Assembly: GCA_015179125.1 (NCBI GenBank)
Contig: WHVA01000489.1
Location: 19,118 to 83,117, forward strand
Length of the DNA: 64,000 nt
Direction of reading: 5' to 3'
Source of the DNA: Gautieria morchelliformis
Taxonomy: Eukaryota; Basidiomycota; Agaricomycetes; Gomphales; Gomphaceae
Part shown: piece after piece, positions 32,706 to 41,032 of the stretch
How the letters are laid out: every line of letters starts with the position of its first letter
Position numbering within the stretch: the stretch's first letter is position 1
Translations under genes and position numbers: made by a program
The notes under the pieces: model-generated
What the model saw: the letters and a program-made list of their open reading frames with translations, nothing else
What the model was told of the DNA's origin: nothing
Database searches by the model: none

Positions 32706-33510
32706 AATTTCTTGTGCTTCTTTTTTGGCTGCTCAGCCAGACGCTGAGCTCTGTCCAGGTCGTACGCCTTCCAGACGAGGAGGCAGACTCCCATCCTTCT
32801 GGGACGCCGTACGCTGTGTCGGATGGCATGCGACGCCCCTCTGTCATCGTCGTCGTCGGGGTGGGAGCTGATAATCGGGACGCTCACGCACTGGCAAGGG
32901 TGCCGTCGTGGGAGATGATGAGGGCCCGGCCACTGGGTCTGTGGCCAGGTCTGTAGAGGACAGGAATTATAGGCAGTAGGAATGGACTTCTTGCTCAAAA
33001 GAATAGACTAGAAAACAATTCACTCTCTCAGTGAATTTAGTTGTCACTGTAAATATATTATACACTACCTAGAAAACAATTCACTACAGAGGATTTCTAG
33101 GTTAATAAATCGAAAGAATGCTAGACTAATTTACTTGCCTCTCTCAGTGAATTTAGTTGTCACTGAGAGAGGGGGAAACTGTTTCACTGCGCATGTACTA
33201 CTACCCGGCCCTTTAGCGCCCAAGAGCTCGCGCGTCGAAGTCATTTCAGACTCCGCTGGGTGCAGCCGCTTGTGAAAGTAGGAATAACAAGATGAAATGG
33301 AGAGATAGGGAGTGAGTGGAAAATTTCGAAAATAACCAGAGAAATGGATGCATAATACAAGAACAAAATGAAAAGAAATTGAGAAACCACACAACAAATT
33401 GGATATATTATGCTTGATTTTGGTGCAGGAGCATCAATGCACCCAACAAGGTCATGGCGTGGTCTTTTGGAGGCTGCATGGGCGAACTTGAGCTGGAGCT
33501 GGAGTCCACG
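32696..33510 (-). pseudogene. Gypsy-A/B-family ORF3 fragment, minus strand, split by S1 LTR
   Basis: Minus-strand reading gives AYGVPEGWES, KAYDLDRAQRLAEQPKKKHK, matching ORF3 of Gypsy-B at about 11720-11820. The nucleotides at 33449-33510 match ORF3 DNA further upstream (compare 1150-1215). The S1 LTR at 32952-33448 interrupts it. The fragment abuts Gypsy-E on one side and the minisatellite on the other. Confidence 0.75.
32952..33448 (+). mobile_element. S1 solo LTR copy 3, TSD AGGTC
   Basis: 497 bp, TGTAGAGGACAGG to GCACCCAACA, flanked by AGGTC at 32947-32951 and 33449-33453. Joining the flanks restores ORF3 sequence (GGCCAGGTCATGG). Confidence 0.95.
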
Positions 33511-34049
33511 TGCACGTCACTGGCAGCGCAGGCTTGAGCTGTACCGGCGCTGTCAGCGCAGGCGTGCGCTGGTACCCGGCGCTGCCAGCGCAGGCGTGTG
33601 CTGGTACTCGGGGCTGTCAGCGCACGCTTGCGCTGGTACCGGCGCTGGCAGCGCACGCGTGCGCTGGTACCCGGCGCTGTCAGCGCACGCATGCGCTGGT
33701 GCACGTCGCAGTCGGCGCACTCTTGCGCTGGTACCGGCGCTGTCAGCGCACGCGTGCGCTGGTACCGCCGCTGCCAGCGCAGGCGGTCGCTGGCACCCGG
33801 CGCTGTCAGCGCAGCGTGCGCTGGTGCAGTTCGCTGTCAGCGCAGGCTTGCGCTGGTACCAGCGCTGTCAGCGCAGGCGTGCGCTGGTACCCAGCGCTGT
33901 CAGCGCAGGCGTGCGCTGGTACTCGGCGCTGTCAGCGCACGCGTGCGCTGGTACCGGCGCTGTCAGCGCAGGCGTGCGCTGGTCCTCGGCGCTGTCAGCG
34001 CAGGCGTGCGCTGGTACCCGGCGCTGTCAGCGCACGCGTGCGCTGGTAC
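33511..34049. repeat. Minisatellite, outer part of left arm
   Basis: About 17 units of a 31/32-bp repeat, consensus GCGCTGGTACCCGGCGCTGT CAGCGCACGCGT. Each unit holds overlapping palindromes: GCGCTGGTACCAGCGC-type around the KpnI-like GGTACC, GCGCTGTCAGCGC, and GCGCACGCGTGCGC. It is interrupted at 34050 by Copia-1b and resumes at 38553. Confidence 0.95.
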
Positions 34050-34273
34050 TGTTAGTAATCGGGACGATGACACCGCCGAGGCAGAGCCGGCACGCATTTA
34101 GCCGGAGGTTCGAGATCGCTCTCGACCCCGGGTTGCTGGCACACCGGCATCGCATCGGCACAGCAGCTCGAAGGGATTGGTAATATAATGGACACCATAT
34201 TTTGTATATAAAGGAACGATCTACTTGAGATCAAGATAGAATAACAGATCATTTATATCTCCTTCGTTCCACA
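34050..34273 (+). repeat. 5' LTR of Copia-1b
   Basis: TGTTAGTAATCGG to CGTTCCACA, 224 bp, same as the 3' copy at 38324-38547. It should contain the promoter. Confidence 0.97.
34205..34212 (+). promoter_or_regulatory. TATA box in the Copia-1b 5' LTR
   Basis: TATATAAA, about 60 bp before the LTR end. The same word is in the 3' LTR (38479-38486) and in Copia-1a (19835-19842). Confidence 0.6.
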
Positions 34274-34287
34274 GGTTATGGGCCCCG
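34274..34287 (+). other. Copia-1b primer-binding site, probably internal initiator-tRNA-Met
   Basis: GGTTATGGGCCCCG follows the LTR directly. Its complement is GGGCCCATAACC, with CAT in the centre. This resembles the anticodon arm of initiator tRNA-Met rather than a tRNA 3' end. Drosophila copia is known to use such a half-tRNA primer. Copia-1a (GGTTATGGGACC) and Copia-2 (GGTTATTGGGCCC at 54668) have similar sites. Confidence 0.6.
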
Positions 34288-34352
34288 CGCATAACTAAAC
34301 TACTACAAATCTAACTACGCTCCATACTCCAATAACTCAATACCGATCAACG

Positions 34353-37300
34353 ATGTCGAGTAGCAATAACACGTACAAGATCGATCCCTTGAACGGGGAT
34401 AATTACGCGGCATGGCGCCGGCGGCTCGAGTGGATACTCGATGACTCAGATCTGTGGGACGTGGCTATCGGCAGGGAGACGGAACCGAGACCGGCAGATG
34501 CCGACAACGTCACTGCGACCGAACAGCAGGAGATCGACGATTGGAGAAGGAAGGACAAGAAGGCTAGAAAAGAGATTTGCCTCAGAGTTGCCGATGAACA
34601 ACTAGTTTACATCAATCAGACGATGTCTGCGTTTGCTGTATGGACTAGTCTACAAGCAATATTCGAATCTAAGGGAGCAGTGGGGATTGTAAATCTCCGA
34701 AGAGATTTCTTCCGGACGCTTGCCGAGGACGGCGCGAACATGGAGGAGCACGTACGCAAGCTCCGCGGCATTCAACAGGAATTGAATGCATGGGGGCATT
34801 ACATCAGTGACACCGAGTTCTCGAACACGTTGCTGACGTCATTACCAGATTCTTGGTCGGCGTTTATTACGGCAGTAAACGCCAGTGGAGCCGGGACAAC
34901 AGCTGATATATTAATAGCTCGGGTCCTCGATGAGGATCGAGCACGGAAAGCTGGATCGGCACGGCAGACGGCGCTTAAGGCGCAACAACGTCACAGGACC
35001 AGGAAAGATGACTCAGGAGCAACAAAGGGAAAGTGCCGAAATTGCGGCAAGAAGGGTCATTACGTGAAGGACTGTTGGGCGAAAGGTGGCGGCAAGGAGG
35101 GCCAAGCACCGAAATGGTTCAAATCAGGGAACAAAGAAACAGTCAAACAAGCAGAAGAGAAAGACTTCGCATTTGTATCTAAGGAGGTAGCATACAGTGC
35201 TATATCCGCATCCGACTGGTTAGCCGATTCAGCGGCAACAACACACATAGCTAGAAGCCGAAATGATTTCGCTAGCTACGCCGAGGAACCATCTGAAATC
35301 GAAGGAATTTCACCTGATGCGGTACTACATACACAAGGCCGAGGCACTATATACATGGAATTCAAGATCGGCGCCAAGACGAACACGATCGAACTACGTG
35401 ACGTCAAGCATGCACCGGATGCGCCGAACAACCTTATCAGCGTAGGGCGTTTAACTGATAAGGGCAACACGGCCACATTTTCAGGCACCGGCGTCGAATT
35501 CAAATCACGCGCCGGAGTTACCTTCGCACAGGGACAGAAGCGTGGGCGGCTATTCTGTATGAAGGCACGGGTCACTCGATCAGTCGAGGCACGGGACTTT
35601 GCCGCAGCGGCAAAGGGACGGTCATGGGACAAATGGCACAGGATACTAGGGCACGTCAATATAAACTCCATAAAGTTGTTGAAATCTAACGATCTAGTCA
35701 CCGGACTTGAGATCGACGAATCAAACGAGCCGAGCCAGTGCAAGGCATGCATACAAGGCAAGCGGCATGTGGAGCCGTTCCCCAAAAGAGCCGAGGACAC
35801 TGTAGAACAGGTCGGTGACCTGACAGTATCCGATGTATGGGGGCCTGCCCAGACCGAGGGACCATCACGTGAAAAGTACTTTTATTCTTTCACGGACATC
35901 AAATCGAGGTACACGGTCATCTATTTTGGGAGCGCCAAAGATGAAGCGCTCAAACACTTCGAGACGTACAAGGCATTCCTCGAGACCCAAACAGGTCAGA
36001 AACTGAAGAGGTTTCGCTCAGATAATGGAGGGGAATATGTCAATAAAATTTTCAAGGAATTTTGTGCAAAATATGGCATTATCATGGAGACCACAGCTCC
36101 ATACTCCCCAGCCCAGAATGGAATTGCCGAACGACTCAACCGGACCTTACTCGAACACGCACGGGCAATGATGTTTGCCAAGAACCTGCCAAAAATACTC
36201 TGGCCCGAGGCCGTGGCTTACGCGTGTTATATCAAAAATCGATCACCCACGCGAGCGCTTGGAGATGACGCAACGCCGTTCCAAGCACTATTCGGCAAGA
36301 AGCCGAACATAGCACGTCTAGAGGAATTCGGGACAAATTGCTGGGTTATGGTGCCGGATCAACGTCGAGCCAAACTTGATCCAAAGGCAGAAGAGCATAT
36401 ATTCGTCGGAGTAGCAGAACATGCAAAAGCCTGGAGGTATTACAATAAAGCCTCAAAACATGTTCAAATTTCGAGAAATATCACATTCGACGAAAATGAC
36501 AACCGACTCTACCCTATCCCAGATAATGACGATGACGACACGGCACCGCTCGAGGGGGAGCACTCACCGCGCGAGCATGTGCCGGACCCGATCACATCTA
36601 CCCCACAGACGTCATCACCCCAGACAACACCCGTTCCTGATCCACCTGAACAAGCGCCAGCTCCAGAGATCCGACGGAGCGCGCGTATCACTCAGAGACC
36701 GGATTACCGGAAGCTGAATAATTCAGGACGCACCGAGCAGGTTTACATAACGAGAGAAATCGTCACTGAACCTGAGAATTACAGAGCGGCGGTATCACGT
36801 GATGATGCGCCGATCTGGGAGAAAGCAATGGAAATTGAGATGGACCAACACAAGACGTTAGGAACATGGGAGCTAACAGAACTACCACCCGGACGAGTAG
36901 CTATCGGTTGCCGATGGGTATACACTGTCAAAACACAACCGGACGGACAATTTGATAAGGCTAAAGCAAGGGTTGTGGCTCAAGGATTCACACAGAGGCC
37001 AGGGATGGATTACTACGAGATAACCTCACCCGTGGTCAAATTCGATTCACTACGTGTTCTATTAGCGATCGCAAACACACTCGATTGGGAAATCGAAATG
37101 ATGGATGTCAAAGGCGCCTACCTCAATTCAACCATAGATGAGGAGATCTACATGCGCCAGCCCAACGGATTTGATGATGGATCTGGACGCGTTCTAAGAA
37201 TATACAGAGCGCTCTACGGACTCAAGCAATCGGGGCGAGCTTGGCATCAGCGCTTACGCAAATTATTACTCGATCTCGGCTTTCATCAAAGTACAGCCGA

Positions 37301-38375
37301 TGAATGCGTCTACATCAGACAAGATAAGGACTCAATCGAAGTCATATCAGTATATGTGGACGACTTTGGACTATTTGCTGACTCCAAAGGAGGGATGATT
37401 AAGCTCAAGGGGGAGCTTCATGGGAAATTCCCTTTAACAGATTTAGGAGAAATGAAGAAAATCTTGGGAATCAGAGTTGAGAGGAATAGGGATGAGGGAA
37501 CACTGATCATGTCACAAGGGCATTACATCGACATCATACTCGATCGATTCAACATGACAACAGCACATTCCGTATCTACACCTCTGCATAAAATGATCAA
37601 ACTCACGACACCCATGGACTCAACAGGTCCAACTGCTGAAGTACCCTATGCCAAAGCAATCGGATCACTAATGTATGCAGCACTCAGCACGCGACCTGAT
37701 TTGGCCTTTACCGTACAACATCTGAGCCAATTCACTACTACTTACGGAACCGAGCACTGGACGGCGATCAAGCACGCGCTCAGGTACCTCAAGGGGTCAC
37801 GTGACGACGGCATAATCTTCCGACGAGACGCTGGTCTCGATCTCGAAATATTTGTCGACTCGGATTATGCTAATAGAAACGACGCACTATCTATTAGTGG
37901 CTATGTAGCTATACTAGGAGGGGGAGCTATCGCATGGAGCTCGAAGAAACAGCGAACGATCGCGCTATCTACCACGGAGGCCGAATACATGGCACTTACC
38001 GAGGGCGCCAAGCAATTAATCTGGCTGAGGCGTTTTATCGAGGAACTTGGAATCGATCAAACCCAGCCCACGTCACTTCGATCAGACAATCTAGGCGCCA
38101 TTACACTATCGCATGACGCAACGTATCATGCGCGTACCAAACACATCAATGTCGCATATCATTTCATCCGTGAGAAAGTGGTCTCTCACGAGGCATCACT
38201 TACATACGTACCGACGAAGGAGAACGTAGCGGACATATTTACGAAGGGATTAGATATGCATCAACACAGGTATCTATTAGGGAAATTAGGATTTTGCCGA
38301 AGGGACTTCTCGCTGAGGGGGAGTGTTAGTAATCGGGACGATGACACCGCCGAGGCAGAGCCGGCACGCATTTAG
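34353..38375 (+). CDS. Copia-1b gag-pol polyprotein, intact (1340 aa)
   Basis: Single frame from ATG 34353, the first Met after the PBS. Gag occupies about residues 1-225, with a CCHC knuckle CRNCGKKGHYVKDC at 227-240. The protease site is DWLADSAATTHIA near 288. Integrase has a zinc finger (WHRILGHVNINS…CKAC) near 426-465 and core D, D, E at LTVSDVWGP (about 490), RSDNGGEYVN (about 555) and NGIAERLNRTLL (about 590). RT spans about 850-1100 with YVDDFGLFADSK near 1000. RNase H has IFVDSDYANRND near 1166 and STTEAEYMAL. The order PR-IN-RT-RH is diagnostic of Copia. The last ~17 residues are encoded inside the 3' LTR. All catalytic residues I can check are present. Gag and Pol share one frame without a frameshift signal. 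Confidence 0.98.
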   Translation: MSSSNNTYKIDPLNGDNYAAWRRRLEWILDDSDLWDVAIGRETEPRPADADNVTATEQQEIDDWRRKDKKARKEICLRVADEQLVYINQTMSAFAVWTSLQAIFESKGAVGIVNLRRDFFRTLAEDGANMEEHVRKLRGIQQELNAWGHYISDTEFSNTLLTSLPDSWSAFITAVNASGAGTTADILIARVLDEDRARKAGSARQTALKAQQRHRTRKDDSGATKGKCRNCGKKGHYVKDCWAKGGGKEGQAPKWFKSGNKETVKQAEEKDFAFVSKEVAYSAISASDWLADSAATTHIARSRNDFASYAEEPSEIEGISPDAVLHTQGRGTIYMEFKIGAKTNTIELRDVKHAPDAPNNLISVGRLTDKGNTATFSGTGVEFKSRAGVTFAQGQKRGRLFCMKARVTRSVEARDFAAAAKGRSWDKWHRILGHVNINSIKLLKSNDLVTGLEIDESNEPSQCKACIQGKRHVEPFPKRAEDTVEQVGDLTVSDVWGPAQTEGPSREKYFYSFTDIKSRYTVIYFGSAKDEALKHFETYKAFLETQTGQKLKRFRSDNGGEYVNKIFKEFCAKYGIIMETTAPYSPAQNGIAERLNRTLLEHARAMMFAKNLPKILWPEAVAYACYIKNRSPTRALGDDATPFQALFGKKPNIARLEEFGTNCWVMVPDQRRAKLDPKAEEHIFVGVAEHAKAWRYYNKASKHVQISRNITFDENDNRLYPIPDNDDDDTAPLEGEHSPREHVPDPITSTPQTSSPQTTPVPDPPEQAPAPEIRRSARITQRPDYRKLNNSGRTEQVYITREIVTEPENYRAAVSRDDAPIWEKAMEIEMDQHKTLGTWELTELPPGRVAIGCRWVYTVKTQPDGQFDKAKARVVAQGFTQRPGMDYYEITSPVVKFDSLRVLLAIANTLDWEIEMMDVKGAYLNSTIDEEIYMRQPNGFDDGSGRVLRIYRALYGLKQSGRAWHQRLRKLLLDLGFHQSTADECVYIRQDKDSIEVISVYVDDFGLFADSKGGMIKLKGELHGKFPLTDLGEMKKILGIRVERNRDEGTLIMSQGHYIDIILDRFNMTTAHSVSTPLHKMIKLTTPMDSTGPTAEVPYAKAIGSLMYAALSTRPDLAFTVQHLSQFTTTYGTEHWTAIKHALRYLKGSRDDGIIFRRDAGLDLEIFVDSDYANRNDALSISGYVAILGGGAIAWSSKKQRTIALSTTEAEYMALTEGAKQLIWLRRFIEELGIDQTQPTSLRSDNLGAITLSHDATYHARTKHINVAYHFIREKVVSHEASLTYVPTKENVADIFTKGLDMHQHRYLLGKLGFCRRDFSLRGSVSNRDDDTAEAEPARI
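38315..38323 (+). other. Polypurine tract of Copia-1b
   Basis: GAGGGGGAG directly precedes the 3' LTR and overlaps the end of the polyprotein gene. Confidence 0.8.
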
Positions 38376-38547
38376 CCGGAGGTTCGAGATCGCTCTCGAC
38401 CCCGGGTTGCTGGCACACCGGCATCGCATCGGCACAGCAGCTCGAAGGGATTGGTAATATAATGGACACCATATTTTGTATATAAAGGAACGATCTACTT
38501 GAGATCAAGATAGAATAACAGATCATTTATATCTCCTTCGTTCCACA
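38324..38547 (+). repeat. 3' LTR of Copia-1b
   Basis: 224 bp, identical to the 5' LTR by eye. The polyprotein stop (TAG 38373-38375) lies 52 bp inside it. GGTAC follows at 38548. Confidence 0.97.
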
Positions 38548-40425
38548 GGTACCCGGCGCTGTCAGCGCACGCGTGCGCTGGTACACGGCGCTGTCAGCGC
38601 ACGCATGCGCTGGTGCACATCGCAGTCAGCGCACTCTTGCGCTGGTACCGGCGCTGTCAGCGCACGCGTGCGCTGGTACCGCCGCTGCCAGCGCAGGCGG
38701 TCGCTGGCACCCGGCGCTGTGAGCGCAGCGTGCGCTGGTGCAGTTCGCTGTCAGCGCAGGCTTGCGCTGGTACCAGCGCTGTCAGCGCAGGCGTGCGCTG
38801 GTACTCGGCGGTGTCAGCGCACGCGTGCGCTGGTACCGGCGCTGTCAGCGCACGCGTGCGCTGGTACCCGGCGCTGTCAGCGCACGCATGCGCTGGCGCA
38901 CGCCGCAGTCAGCGCACTCTTGCGCTGGTACCGGCGCTGTCAGCGCACTCTTGGGCTGGTACCAGCGCTGTCAGCGCAGGCGTGCGCTGGTACCCGGCGC
39001 TGTCAGCCCACGCTTGCGCTGGTACCGGCGCTGTCAGCGCAGGCATGCGCTGGTACCCGGCGCTGTCAACGCAGGCGTGCGCTGGTACTCGGCGCTGTCA
39101 GCGCACGCTTGCGCTGGTACCGTCGCTGTCAGCGCACGCGTGCGCTGGTACCCGGCGCTGTCAGCGCCCGCATGCGCTGGTGCACGTCGCAGTCAGCGCA
39201 ATCTTGCGCTGGTACCGGCGCTGTCAGCGCACGCGTGCGCTGGTACCCGGCGCGGTCAGCGCACGCGTGTGCTGGTACCGGCGCTGCCAGCGCACGAGGT
39301 CGCTGCCACCCGGCGCTGTCAGCGCAGCGTGCGCTGGTGCACGTCGCTGTCAGCGCAGGCGTGCGCTGGTACCCGGCGCTGTCAGCGCACGCTTGCGCTG
39401 GTACCGGCGCTGTCAGCGCAGGCATGCGCTTGTACCCGGCGCTGTCAGCGCAGGCGTGCGCTGGTACCCGGCGCTGGTACTCGGCGCTGTCAGCGCACGC
39501 GTGCGCTGGTGCACGTCGCAGTCAGCGCACTCTTGGGCTGGTACCAGCGCTGTCAGCGCAGGCGTGCGCTGGTACCCGGCGCTGTCAGCCCACGCTTGCG
39601 CTGGTACCGGCGCTGTCAGCGCAGGCATGCGCTGGTACCCGGCGCTGTCAACGCAGGCGTGCGCTGGTACTCGGCGCTGTCAGCGCACGCTTGCGCTGGT
39701 ACCGTCGCTGTCAGCGCACGCGTGCGCTGGTACCCGGCGCTGTCAGCGCCCGCATGCGCTGGTGCACGTCGCAGTCAGCGCAATCTTGCGCTGGTACCGG
39801 CGCTGTCAGCGCACGCGTGCGCTGGTACCCGGCGCTGTCAGCGCACGCATGCGCTGGTGCACATCGCAGTCAGCGCACTCTTGCGCTGGTACCGGCGCTG
39901 TCAGCGCACGCGTGCGCTGGTACCGCCGCTGCCAGCGCAGGCGGTCGCTGGCACCCGGCGCTGTGAGCGCAGCGTGCGCTGGTGCAGTTCGCTGTCAGCG
40001 CAGGCTTGCGCTGGTACCAGCGCTGTCAACGCAGGCGTGCGCTGGTACTCGGCGCTGTCAGCGCACGCTTGCGCTGGTACCGTTGCTGTCAGCGCACGCG
40101 TGCGCTGGTACCCGGCGCTGTCAGCGCCCGCATGCGCTGGTGCACGTCGCAGTCAGCGCAATCTTGCGCTGGTACCGGCGCTGTCAGCGCACGCGGTCGC
40201 TGGCACCCGGCGCTGTCAGCGCACGCGTGCGCTGGTGCACGTCGCAGTCAGCGCACTCTTGGACTGGTACCAGCGCTGTCAGCGCAGGCGTGCGCTGGTA
40301 CCCGGCGCTGTCAGCCCACGCTTGCGCTGGTACCGGCGCTGTCAGCGCAGGCATGCGCTGGTACCCGGCGCTGTCAACGCAGGCGTGCGCTGGTGCACGT
40401 CGCTGTCAGGGCAGGCTTGTATGGC
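38548..40425. repeat. Minisatellite, inner part of left arm, with higher-order structure
   Basis: About 59 units of the 31/32-bp repeat. Variant units recur in the same order. A run starting CGCACTCTTGGGCTGGTACC at about 38944 recurs at about 39526 (582 bp later) and, partly, near 40252. A run with GGTGCACATCGCAGTC at about 38597-38785 recurs near 39841-40025. These are higher-order repeats from multi-unit duplications. Long open frames exist in all three forward frames because the unit contains no stop codon. They should not be read as genes. Confidence 0.95.
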
Positions 40426-40935
40426 GGTCACCTTGTACAAAAGTAATATACTACGCGAGCGCACTGTCTCAAACAAGGCAACTGGCACCGGCCTGTGCAA
40501 AAGCGCGGAATATGCCAGAATGTGTTATCCGAGCGTGCGAAATCGCGGACGCGCGATTTCACCGCAACAACGCTCTTGCAAATGGAGTCTGGCCCAAGTC
40601 ACGTGACCTCACTGGCTCATAAATCATCATTTTCTACCCGTTCCCCACATGGAATGTAAATGTTTTTGCCTAGTATGATGGATGGGGGCATTAAAACTAT
40701 CCTAGGGAGATTTTGTGGTACTAAATAAGATTCTGGACACCTTATTTTCACATTTCAAGCCGCCGATTGCATGGTAACTACGCAGGCAGGATGAGCCACC
40801 CTTTCCCAGGAAAGTCATGTGATGCGTCTGCAACCACCCATGTTGTGTAAGTATTTCCCAGGGTGAGTTTTTTCGAGGACATATGCTCCGCTGCGCGAGA
40901 CAGTCTCTCAGAGACTCGGGGAGACCCGTGCCTGA
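40426..40935. repeat. Left inverted-repeat stem of the long-TIR element
   Basis: It pairs with the right stem: CACGTGACCTCACTGGCTCA, TTTTTGCCTAGTATGATGGA, CCTAGGGAGATTTTGTGGTA, CATTTCAAGCCGCC, CACCCTTTCCCAGG and GCTGCGCGAGACAGTCTC all have reverse-complement partners at 48062-48804. The first ~130 bp (40428-40560) have no partner there but resemble the foldback left arm. Confidence 0.88.
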
Positions 40936-41032
40936 ACAAACAGTACCCCCTTGATCGGACAGTCAGGTACTAGCATTTTCATCTACATTTGTAAGACGGG
41001 CCAATCTATGAAATAAGGATATTTTATGTTTT

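Larger units (their letters stand above)
34050..38547 (+). mobile_element. Copia-1b: complete Ty1/Copia element, TSD GGTAC
   Basis: Two 224-bp LTRs that I find identical base for base by eye, a primer-binding site, one unbroken 1340-codon gag-pol ORF and a polypurine tract. GGTAC lies on both sides (34045-34049 and 38548-38552). The target is the GGTACC core of the minisatellite. Identical LTRs mean a very recent insertion. All enzymatic motifs are present, so the element may still be active. Confidence 0.97.

Noticed and set aside
33511-34049. CRISPR-like array of regular repeats
   Set aside because: Units are contiguous with no unique spacers, the host is a eukaryote and no cas gene is present. 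It is a minisatellite.
38605-40622. Open frames of 453, 622 and 669 codons on the plus strand
   Set aside because: They lie in the 31/32-bp minisatellite, whose unit has no stop codon in any forward frame. The same peptide words recur in all three frames, so these are artefacts.
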